Shown: one piece after another, positions 1-7,200 of the stretch | Layout: every line of letters starts with the position of its first letter | Numbering within the stretch: position 1 is the first letter of the stretch | From: Bacteroidota bacterium | GTDB taxonomy: Bacteria > Bacteroidota > Bacteroidia > Chitinophagales > Chitinophagaceae | NCBI GenBank assembly: GCA_023427575.1 | Contig: JAEZAY010000224.1 | Location: 1 to 8,455, forward strand | Length of the DNA: 8,455 nt | Direction: 5' to 3' | Notes under the pieces: generated by a model | The model's input: the letters and a program-made list of their open reading frames with translations, nothing else | Told to the model about the DNA's origin: nothing | The model's database searches: none | Program-made: the position numbers and the translations under genes

Positions 1-650
1 ATACACTTTTCCGGAAAGCACAGCGCGCCCTGGGTTTTTCAGCCAACACCATTGGATCGGGAATGGCCTTCGATTTTGAATATATAAAAGCCATTTACAA
101 CAAGCCGGGAATTTTGAGCAATCCGGCCTGCGACCGCGAAGTGGATTTTGAGATCATGAAATCCGGAATTGGCATCGAATATATTGATGACGCCTATGTG
201 CTGGATGAAAAAGTAAGCCAAAGAAAGGTGTTCGAAACCCAACGCACCCGCTGGCTGGAATCGCAGATCACGCATTTAAAATTATTTCTTTACGAAAGCT
301 CATCCATGCCTGTAAAAACCGGCGAATACTGGAACAAGCTGTTTACAAACCTGCTGCCGCCCCGCTCCTTTCTTCTTCTTATATATATCCTGGCCTTTAT
401 CGTTTACATCACCGAACAGATCACCAACCTTGAAATTATCAGCCCCTGGTTCAACTGGTGGCTGGCGCTTTTTGTTGTGCATCTCGCTACTTTCCTGCTG
501 GCGGTTCCATCTAAAATGTATACGGCTAAAACGGCAATCGCCCTGATTGCGGTTCCAGTATTGCTGCTATCAATGATCCGGGCAATGCTTCGGATAAATA
601 CAAAAAGAAAAGAATTCTTACACACCCCGAAATCATATTCAGAAAAATAA
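1..650 (+). CDS. Family 2 glycosyltransferase, membrane-anchored, 3' part only
   Basis: The reading frame is open from base 3 to the TAA at 648-650, giving 215 residues of a protein whose start lies outside the window. It probably transfers a sugar from a nucleotide-sugar donor at the cytoplasmic face of the inner membrane, as in polysaccharide synthesis. Visible family marks, numbered within the fragment, are GSGMAF (18-23), an acidic acceptor-base segment CDREVDFEI (43-51), the IEYIDDAYVLDEKV stretch (58-71) and the QxxRW motif QRTRW (80-84). Three hydrophobic segments follow: one after LLPPRS, one around NWWLALFVVHLATFLLAV, and one at IALIAVPVLLL. The protein then ends in a basic tail. The donor-binding DxD half is missing from the window. 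Where relatives usually have Glu-Asp in the base motif, this protein has Cys-Asp. The family call is secure; the sugar and product are unknown. Its link to the downstream esterases is unclear. Confidence 0.85.
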   Translation, partial: TLFRKAQRALGFSANTIGSGMAFDFEYIKAIYNKPGILSNPACDREVDFEIMKSGIGIEYIDDAYVLDEKVSQRKVFETQRTRWLESQITHLKLFLYESSSMPVKTGEYWNKLFTNLLPPRSFLLLIYILAFIVYITEQITNLEIISPWFNWWLALFVVHLATFLLAVPSKMYTAKTAIALIAVPVLLLSMIRAMLRINTKRKEFLHTPKSYSEK

Positions 651-666
651 CAACTGTTCGTTATTT
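645..666 (+). terminator. Weak AT-rich hairpin at the end of the glycosyltransferase gene
   Basis: AAATAAC (645-651) can pair with GTTATTT (660-666) around an 8-base loop, and a T/A-rich tract follows. The stem overlaps the stop codon, is only 7 bp and has a single G-C pair. It may help end transcription but is far weaker than the terminators after the two esterase genes. Confidence 0.25.
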
Positions 667-960
667 ATTTATTTGAACTAAAAGCCTTTCAGAGAAATTT
701 TTAGCGGGATGAAAAAAGAAAAATTTTGCACCTTATATAGAAATTGATAGGAATCAATCAATACTTATAAGCAATAAACTGTAATATATAAATAGAATGT
801 ATTAGAGACTTTAGCCGCAAATTATTATTCATTCGCGTATATGCATGGCCGCTGGATTAAACCCGCCCTTACCACATATTAATAGGATAATCTGGGGGCG
901 AAATGGTTGTAAGCACTTATAAAACACCCCTTTGTGTAGTTGAAATAGCCCTGAAATTTT

Positions 961-972
961 CTCAAATTTGAG
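961..972. promoter_or_regulatory. Perfect 12-bp palindrome, possible operator
   Basis: CTCAAATTTGAG reads identically on both strands. It lies 235 bp upstream of the ATG of the first esterase and about 48 bp before the block shared with the second gene. A dimeric regulator could bind here, but it is not repeated upstream of the second esterase and may be chance in AT-rich DNA. Confidence 0.2.
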
Positions 973-1019
973 CCAGTTAAATTTTCCCCAAATCCTGAAA
1001 TCAATTCTATTTGAAAGGA

Positions 1020-1035
1020 TTGGTACAGTAATTGC
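1020..1035 (+). promoter_or_regulatory. Shared upstream block 1 (copy before first esterase)
   Basis: TTGGTACAGTAATTGC occurs exactly here and at 4110-4125, at 176 and 190 bp before the respective ATG codons. A looser match of CAATTC followed by TATTT precedes both copies by about 20 bp. An exact 16-mer at matching positions before two paralogues suggests a common control element (promoter or regulator site) or a remnant of the duplicated upstream region. Function is inferred only. Confidence 0.45.
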
Positions 1036-1159
1036 CTTTTTTGGCGGATTCTGCAAACGGTAGAGCGGACGCAATTCGGCAAGCTCAGGTTGCATGTTCA
1101 GGAATAGAACGGTGAAATTTCTGTTTACCTCAATCACAAAACCGTAAGGGATCCCAACG

Positions 1160-1167
1160 ATCCGTTT
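1160..1167 (+). promoter_or_regulatory. Shared upstream block 2 (copy before first esterase)
   Basis: ATCCGTTT followed by an A-rich run lies 36 bp before the ATG. The same octamer lies at 4253-4260, 47 bp before the second esterase. Block 1 to block 2 spacing is 140 bp here and 143 bp there. An 8-mer alone could be chance; the conserved order and spacing make it worth recording. Confidence 0.3.
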
Positions 1168-1195
1168 TTATAAAAACCAAAGAATTCATTTGGCT

Positions 1196-3829
1196 ATGAC
1201 AAAATTATCGGCAGTATTATTCTGTATTATCCTATCCTTTCAATTACAGGCTCAACAGGTAGAAAAATCAATTTCAGGTTCGGTAGGGAAAATCGGGTTC
1301 CTGGAGTATAAGCCTTCCAACTATTCCAACAACGGTGCAAAACATCCGCTGATCGTGTTTTTGCACGGGATCGGCGAAAGAGGCAATGGCAATAATAAAG
1401 AACTTAATCGGGTAGCCAATGCCGGTCTTCCGCGTTTTATTAAGAATGGTCATAATATGACCTTCACGGTAAATGGAAAAACCGAGTCATTCGTTGTTTT
1501 ATCCCCGCAACTCGACCGCCGGTTTGGTAACTGGCAGGTTTCGATCGTGGATGATATTATTGAATACGCTAAAAGGAATTTAAATATTGATCCCGACAGG
1601 ATATTCCTGACCGGTTTAAGCCTGGGCGGGGGCGGAGTATGGAATTATGCTTCTTCATCCGCTGCCAATGCCCGGAAATTGGCCGGGATAGCGCCTGTTT
1701 GCGGTACCTGTGCGCTTAAGGATGCCCGTAATATCAGCTCCAATAATCTTCCGGTATGGGCCTTCCATGCTTCCAATGATGGAACCGTGGGCGTAGGCTG
1801 TACCAATAACACCGTAAATGCTATTAATAATCTGAATCCGAAGGTGAAAGCAAAAAAAACCATCTGGCCTACAGGTGGTCATGCCATTTGGGATAGAGTG
1901 TACGATCCTAAATCCAACTGGACAGAAACCAGCATTTACGAATGGTTCCTGACCGTTAACAGTTCAAGCCAGGGCTCGAATAAGAAACCGGTTGCCAAAA
2001 CAGGCAATGATATTACGGTGTCTTCCGGAAACCACTCCATTAAACTGGATGGGTCTGGCTCCTATGATCCTGATGGAAACATTGTCCAGTATTCCTGGAA
2101 GAAAATTTCCGGTCCGGGGGGCAACCTGATCGGCAATCTGCTGAACAAGATCGGAGAAATTGCCGGCGTTCTTTTGCCAGGCACCTATGTATATGAGTTA
2201 ACGGTTACCGACAATGATGGCGAATCGGCTTCGGAAATTATCCGGATCAATGTTACGGCTGTTCAACCCAGCCAGAATAAAGCGCCGGTAGCCAATGCCG
2301 GATCAGAGCAAACCGTTACGCTTCCGGCCAACAGCGCGATTCTGAACGGTTCTCAATCGCAGGATCCCGATGGCCAGATCAAAAAATTTGAATGGACAAA
2401 ACAAAGCGGACCGAACAAATTCAGAATTTCCAATGGCCACCAGCGTGAGGCGCAGGTAAGGGACCTGGTGGAAGGAACCTATGTGTTCAGACTGAAAGTA
2501 ACCGATAACGACAATGCCTCGGCCGTTTCTGATGTAACCATTAAAGTAATTACGAAGAACAACGACAATAAGAGCCCCGAAGCAGATGCCGGTGCTGATA
2601 TAACCATCAAACTGCCGGTTTCTGAAGTCCAGCTGGATGGTAGTAAATCGAATGACCCTGATGGAAATATTAAAAAGTATGAGTGGACCAAAACCGCCGG
2701 ACCTTCTTCATTCAGCATTAAAAACGCTTCAAACGTCAGAACCAAGGTTCAGAACCTGAAAGCGGGCACTTATAGCTTCCGGTTAACCGTTACAGATAAT
2801 AAAAATGCCAGTGCAAGTTCTGAAGTGAAAGTTACGGTGGAAGAAGCCGCTTCCAATAATGCTCCGATATCTAACCCGGGCAGGGATCAGGAAATTGCTC
2901 TTCCCGCCAATACAGTTGTATTGAACGGCTCCGGATCGAGAGACAATGATGGCAAAATCGTTCGTTACCACTGGAATCTTGAAAGTGGAAACTCGGGAAG
3001 CTGGTTTGAAAACAAAAACGATAAGGAAACCAGGTTACGGAACCTGAGGGCCGGAACCTACCGCGTATCGTTGACGGTGACCGATAACGATAATCTGACC
3101 GATAAAAAGGAGATAACCATTACCGTTAGAGATGGCAGGGCCGGAAACGGAAACAACGATCAAAATGATAATGGTAACGGCAATGGAGGCAATAGTTCAG
3201 AGCCCGATAAAAACCCGAACAAGCCCCAGGCAGATGCCGGTGGAGATGCAAATATCTCCGAGCCCGCCAATACGGTGGTATTATCAGGCAATCGCTCAAA
3301 AGCGCCGGCAGGAAGGATCGTTCGGTACGAATGGTCGCTGAAATCGGGGAATAACAGCGCCTGGTTTGAAAATCGGTTCAGCTCAACCACCCGGATCCGG
3401 AATCTGAAGCAGGGTACCTATGTGCTGGTGCTTACCGTAACAGACAATAGCGGGCAGGTTTCCACCGACGAAAAACGGATCAACGTATCCGCCCGCAGGG
3501 GCCAGCAAAAATCGGCGGCGGTATCAACCGTTGAAGTGATGGAGATGAAATCCAGTGTTGCCACGGAAATGAACAGCTCTAACCTGAATGTGTACCCTAA
3601 CCCAGCCAGCAACCAGATTACGGTACGTTCAGTAAATGCAACAACCGGAAATGGCGTGATCAACATCTATGATGCTTCCGGCAAACTGGTTCAGCGCCTG
3701 TCGGTGGTTAAAAACCAGCAGTTACTGCAGCAAACCATTAATGTAAGCGGGCTTAAGCCCGGTTTATACAACCTCGAATTAGCGGTTGATAATAAGACTA
3801 AAGAAATGTTCAAGTTTATGCGTCAATAG
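1196..3829 (+). CDS. Secreted alpha/beta-hydrolase (esterase/peptidase-like) with five PKD-like repeats and T9SS sorting domain
   Basis: Predicted 877-residue secreted or surface hydrolase. Residues 1-19 form a signal peptide (MTK, then a hydrophobic core ending LQAQ). Residues ~22-253 are an alpha/beta-hydrolase like COG4099 predicted peptidases and CE1-type esterases: oxyanion segment FLHGIGERGNG (55-65), nucleophile elbow GLSLGG with Ser142, acid Asp195 in FHASND, and His229 in GGHAIWDR. Five PKD-like repeats follow at about 263-354, 361-452, 458-549, 554-645 and 675-765, with an Asn/Gly/Asp-rich linker at 646-674. Residues 795-877 are the T9SS sorting domain. The start is ATG 1196; an in-frame TTG at 1190 would add only Met-Ala and is less likely, because the ATG directly opens a standard signal peptide. 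The gene stands alone, with a terminator 20 bp after its stop. The esterase/peptidase class is clear; the substrate is unknown. Confidence 0.88.
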   Translation: MTKLSAVLFCIILSFQLQAQQVEKSISGSVGKIGFLEYKPSNYSNNGAKHPLIVFLHGIGERGNGNNKELNRVANAGLPRFIKNGHNMTFTVNGKTESFVVLSPQLDRRFGNWQVSIVDDIIEYAKRNLNIDPDRIFLTGLSLGGGGVWNYASSSAANARKLAGIAPVCGTCALKDARNISSNNLPVWAFHASNDGTVGVGCTNNTVNAINNLNPKVKAKKTIWPTGGHAIWDRVYDPKSNWTETSIYEWFLTVNSSSQGSNKKPVAKTGNDITVSSGNHSIKLDGSGSYDPDGNIVQYSWKKISGPGGNLIGNLLNKIGEIAGVLLPGTYVYELTVTDNDGESASEIIRINVTAVQPSQNKAPVANAGSEQTVTLPANSAILNGSQSQDPDGQIKKFEWTKQSGPNKFRISNGHQREAQVRDLVEGTYVFRLKVTDNDNASAVSDVTIKVITKNNDNKSPEADAGADITIKLPVSEVQLDGSKSNDPDGNIKKYEWTKTAGPSSFSIKNASNVRTKVQNLKAGTYSFRLTVTDNKNASASSEVKVTVEEAASNNAPISNPGRDQEIALPANTVVLNGSGSRDNDGKIVRYHWNLESGNSGSWFENKNDKETRLRNLRAGTYRVSLTVTDNDNLTDKKEITITVRDGRAGNGNNDQNDNGNGNGGNSSEPDKNPNKPQADAGGDANISEPANTVVLSGNRSKAPAGRIVRYEWSLKSGNNSAWFENRFSSTTRIRNLKQGTYVLVLTVTDNSGQVSTDEKRINVSARRGQQKSAAVSTVEVMEMKSSVATEMNSSNLNVYPNPASNQITVRSVNATTGNGVINIYDASGKLVQRLSVVKNQQLLQQTINVSGLKPGLYNLELAVDNKTKEMFKFMRQ
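1982..3490 (+). repeat. Array of five PKD-like domains (three class A, two class B)
   Basis: Each unit has the plan P-x-A-x-(A/P)-G-x-(D/E/N), a hydrophobic strand, L-(N/D/S)-G, usually D-(P/N)-D-G, (Y/F)-x-W, then G-T-Y-x-x-x-L-x-V-T-D. Units start roughly every 96-97 residues. Units 1-3 carry W(K/T)K-x-(S/A)GP in the middle; units 4-5 carry (S/A)WFEN followed by TR(I/L)RNL. Unit 5 has lost the acidic loop (KAPAG in place of DPDG). Units are diverged at DNA level, unlike those of the downstream paralogue. PKD-like beta-sandwich domains typically act as spacers or bind glycans or proteins. Confidence 0.85.
3578..3826 (+). other. T9SS type A C-terminal sorting domain (coding segment)
   Basis: The last 83 residues begin SNLNVYPNPASNQ and contain VINIYDASGKLVQ, the VSGLKPGLYNLEL segment and a basic, aromatic end KFMRQ. 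This matches the TIGR04183-type signal that directs outer-membrane passage through the type IX system, after which the domain is normally removed. A Ser/Thr/Met-rich spacer of about 28 residues separates it from the last PKD-like repeat. Confidence 0.92.
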
Positions 3830-3849
3830 AATTCGTTGATGGTTTTTAC

Positions 3850-3890
3850 AACAGAAAGGATGATCCCATGGGTCATCCTTTCTGTTTATT
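3850..3890 (+). terminator. Strong rho-independent terminator after first esterase
   Basis: ACAGAAAGGATGA (3851-3863) pairs perfectly with TCATCCTTTCTGT (3873-3885), and one more A-T pair closes it outside. The 9-base loop contains CCCATGGG. TTTATT follows. It begins about 20 bp after the stop codon and should insulate the second esterase gene from readthrough. Confidence 0.88.
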
Positions 3891-4109
3891 GGTAGTCGAA
3901 ACTACTTAGCGCCTTTACTTCTATCCTTCTAATCTTGCAAATTCCGAATCCGGATCCCGGGTTTCAGAAATTGAATTCGGGAACTTTGGTTTTTGAAAAT
4001 CCAATAATCCAATTGTCTATGATCAATTTCAACCTAAAAAAAGTTCATCCTCTAACTTTTTATTCACATATACGAGACTGTTAGACCCCAATTCAGTATT
4101 TTACTGTTT

Positions 4110-4125
4110 TTGGTACAGTAATTGC
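4110..4125 (+). promoter_or_regulatory. Shared upstream block 1 (copy before second esterase)
   Basis: Exact copy of the 16-mer at 1020-1035, here 190 bp before the ATG. The flanks differ strongly between the two copies apart from a short CAATTC..TATTT match upstream, so the 16-mer stands out as conserved against diverged surroundings. Promoter or operator function is inference. Confidence 0.45.
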
Positions 4126-4252
4126 AAATTTTCCCCGATTTGATTTTGGCCCTTGTGAAAGTCAGAAAATTGGTTAAGCGTTTGGTCTTTTCGTGTAATT
4201 GTCTCCCCATCAGTTTTCAGTTGTGTAGGAATCTGTCATAATCAGTCGGTCA

Positions 4253-4260
4253 ATCCGTTT
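4253..4260 (+). promoter_or_regulatory. Shared upstream block 2 (copy before second esterase)
   Basis: ATCCGTTT followed by AAAAATCC, comparable to ATCCGTTTTTATAAAAACC before the first esterase. It lies 143 bp after block 1 and 47 bp before the ATG. It may belong to the leader or translation start region. Confidence 0.3.
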
Positions 4261-4299
4261 AAAAATCCTTTACAGTACACCCCATATCTTTTACTTGCT

Positions 4300-7200
4300 A
4301 TGAGAAAACTGATATCCTCTCTACTCCTACTGATGCCATTGGCCTTGTTCGCCCAATTAACAGCCAGAAGCCTGACTGCATCTGATGGCACTTTCATTGG
4401 TTTTTATGAATACAAACCCGCCGACTACAGCAGTTCGAAACCCAAATATCCGCTCATCGTTTTCCTTCATGGAATGGGTGAAAGGGGTAATGGCACAAAC
4501 GAACTAAGCCGGCTGAAGGGTTTTGCTATTCCGAAATATATCGACAAAGGGAACAAGATGACCTTCACCTTTAATGGTAAGACAGAAACCTTCGTTGTTG
4601 TAGCTCCCCAGCTTCCTTCAAGCAAAAGCTCATGGCCTCATATATACACTGACGCCATGATCGATTATGCGATAAAAAATCTCAACGCAGATCCTGACCG
4701 CGTGATTCTTACCGGCCTCAGCATGGGCGGCGGCGGTGTTTGGAGCTATGCTTCCGGATCGGCAGCCAATGCTTCCAGACTCGCTGGCATAGTGCCTATT
4801 TGCGGAACCTGCAACCTCTCGAATGCGGCCAATATCGCCAACGCGGGTGTCGCAGTTTGGGGCTTTCATGCCCAGGGCGATAATGTTACTTCTGTAAACT
4901 GTACCATCAATGCGGTGAATGCCATCAATAGCAATAACCCTCCTACCCGCGCACAACAAACCATTTATGCTGTAGGCGGCCATGGTATCTGGGATCGCGC
5001 GTACAGCACCGGTTATGCCGATCAAAATCCGAATGCATTTGAATGGATGCTTCAGCAAAAACGAAAAACAAGCAATAAACTTCCTACAGCCAATGCCGGA
5101 AGTGATCTCAGCACCAATACAGGCGTCGCATCGGTTACACTGAACGGCAGCGGTGCTGATTCGGATGGCTCCATTGTACGATATGCCTGGAAAAAGATCA
5201 GCGGACCTGCTGCCGGAAGTATCAGCAATAGTGGTAACGCGAGCACAACTATAACCGGTCTTACTTCAACCGGAATTTACAAATATGAACTAACGGTTGT
5301 TGATAACAAAGCGGGATGGGCAACCGATGTGGTGCAGGTAACCGTTACCGCAGGTACGGCAAATAAAGCGCCGGTAGCCAGAGCAGGTTCGGATCAAACG
5401 ATCACCTTGCCCGCCAATTCCATTACCCTGAACGGAAGCAGTTCATCTGATGAAGATGGAAGTATTAAAACATACGCATGGACAAAAGTTTCCGGATCAA
5501 CGGCTAACATTCAGTCATCCTCCGCTTCCAGCACAACTGTTTCCGGACTGGTGGCCGGGTCATACACTTTCCGCCTGACCGTAACAGATGATAAAGGAAG
5601 TTCGCACAGCGATGATGTGAATGTAACAGTTAACGCCGCGGCAAATAAAGCGCCGGTAGCCAGAGCAGGTTCGGATCAAACGATCACCTTACCCGCCAAT
5701 TCCATTACCCTGAATGGAAGCAGTTCTTCTGATGAAGATGGAAATATTAAATCCTTCTCCTGGACAAAAGTTTCCGGATCCTCTGCAACCATTCAGTCCT
5801 CCTCCGCTTCCAGTACAACGGTTTCCGGACTGGTGGCCGGATCATACACTTTCCGCCTGACCGTAACAGATGATAAAGGAAGTTCACACAGCGATGATGT
5901 GAATGTAACAGTTAATGCCGCGGCAAATAAAGCCCCGGTGGCCAGAGCAGGTTCGGATCTAACCATTACCTTACCGGCCAGTTCGGTAACGCTGAACGGA
6001 AGCAGTTCTTCCGATGAAGATGGAAGTATCAAAAAATACGCATGGACAAAAGTTTCCGGATCATCGGCTAACATTCAGTCGTCTTCTGCTTCCAGCACAA
6101 CGGTATCCGGACTGGTTGCCGGATCATACACTTTCCGCCTGACCGTAACAGATGATAAAGGAAGTTCGCACAGCGATGATGTAAATGTAACAGTAAATGC
6201 AGCAGCAAATAAAGCCCCGGTGGCCAGAGCAGGTTCGGATCTTAGCATAACGCTTCCGACAAACTCTGTAAACCTGAACGGCAGCAGTTCTTCTGATGAA
6301 GATGGTAATATTAAATCCTTCTCCTGGACAAAAGTTTCCGGCTCCTCTGCAACCATTCATTCGGCTTCATCCGCTAATACGACAGTAAGCGGTCTTGTTG
6401 CAGGATCTTATACTTTCAGGCTAACGGTTACCGATGACAAAGGAAGTTCGCACAGCGACGATGTGATCGTGACGGTGATCCCGGCGCCAATAAATCAATC
6501 TGAACCTTTGGTTGCCAATGCAGGTGCAGACGCTGAAATCGGCGAACCTGCCAACACGGTAAATCTATCAGGTTCCGGATCCAAGGGAACAATTTCAACC
6601 TACAAATGGACCCTGGTAACTGGCGATAACAGCGCCTGGTTCGAAAATGCTTCCGCAATGGATACACGAATCAGAAGTCTGAAAGCAGGAACCTATACCG
6701 TTCGCCTTACCGTAACCAACAATTCCGGTGGTTCACACAGTGATGATAAGATTATCAAGGTGAAGGCAAGTTCCACCAACACGCAGGAACCTGTTCCGGT
6801 GCCAGAACCGATCCCCGTTCCAGCTCCGCTGCCAGGCCAAAGCCCGGTTGCTAATGCGGGGGCAGATGCCACGATCGGCGCTCCGGCAAATACGGTTTAC
6901 CTTTCCGGCTCCGGATCTGCCGATCCTGATGGAACCATTGTAAGCTACCAATGGACTTTGGTAAGCGGCGATAACAGCGCATGGTTTGAAAATGCTTCCG
7001 CGGAAAACACCCGGATCAGAAACCTAAAACCCGGCAAATACACTGTTCGCTTAACGGTAAAAGACAACTCAAATCTGACCGGTACCGACGACAAACTGAT
7101 AACAGTTACCGGCGGTACAGACGGAAGTGATAATGTTTCATTCCCTGAGCCTCCGGCTGATACCGACACCAACACGCCGGTTGACGGCCCCAAAGCAAAT

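Larger units (their letters stand above)
651..1195. other. 545-bp intergenic region without a convincing gene
   Basis: No plus-strand frame of useful length is present, and the minus-strand frame at 829-1137 has no recognisable family or start signal. The stretch contains a small hairpin (ATTGAT/ATCAAT, 743-748 with 753-758), the palindrome at 961-972, and two blocks at 1020-1035 and 1160-1167 that recur upstream of the second esterase gene. It probably holds the promoter and a long untranslated leader of the first esterase. No clear TAnnTTTG-type Bacteroidota -7 element at proper spacing from a TTG was found. Confidence 0.6.
3891..4299. other. 409-bp intergenic region before second esterase
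   Basis: No plausible gene is seen on either strand. The region carries AAATTTTCCCC (4126-4136), also found at 979-989, and the two blocks shared with the upstream region of the first esterase. It most likely contains the promoter and leader of the second esterase. Near-matches to TAnnTTTG (for example 3981-3988 and 4141-4148) lack a TTG at the usual distance, so I do not call a promoter. Confidence 0.55.

Noticed and set aside
829..1137. 102-codon minus-strand frame in the gap before the first esterase
   Set aside because: No recognisable domain, no start signal, and it spans the block shared with the second leader, which is better explained as regulatory sequence.
1190..1195. TTG start for the first esterase
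   Set aside because: It adds only two residues before an ATG that directly opens a standard signal peptide; ATG at 1196 is preferred.
3940..3985. Imperfect inverted repeat around CCGGATCCCGGG and GAATTCGG
   Set aside because: Pairing is short and interrupted, no T-run follows, and the real terminator lies just upstream.
4630..5058. 142-codon minus-strand frame opposite the second hydrolase domain
   Set aside because: It is the antisense of a well-supported catalytic domain and has no family features.
5793..6356. Two 93-codon minus-strand frames with nearly the same protein
   Set aside because: Their similarity follows from the 282-bp tandem repeat on the coding strand; they are shadows.
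5362..6489. CRISPR-like array
   Set aside because: Repeat units are 282 bp, contiguous, in frame and coding, without spacers.
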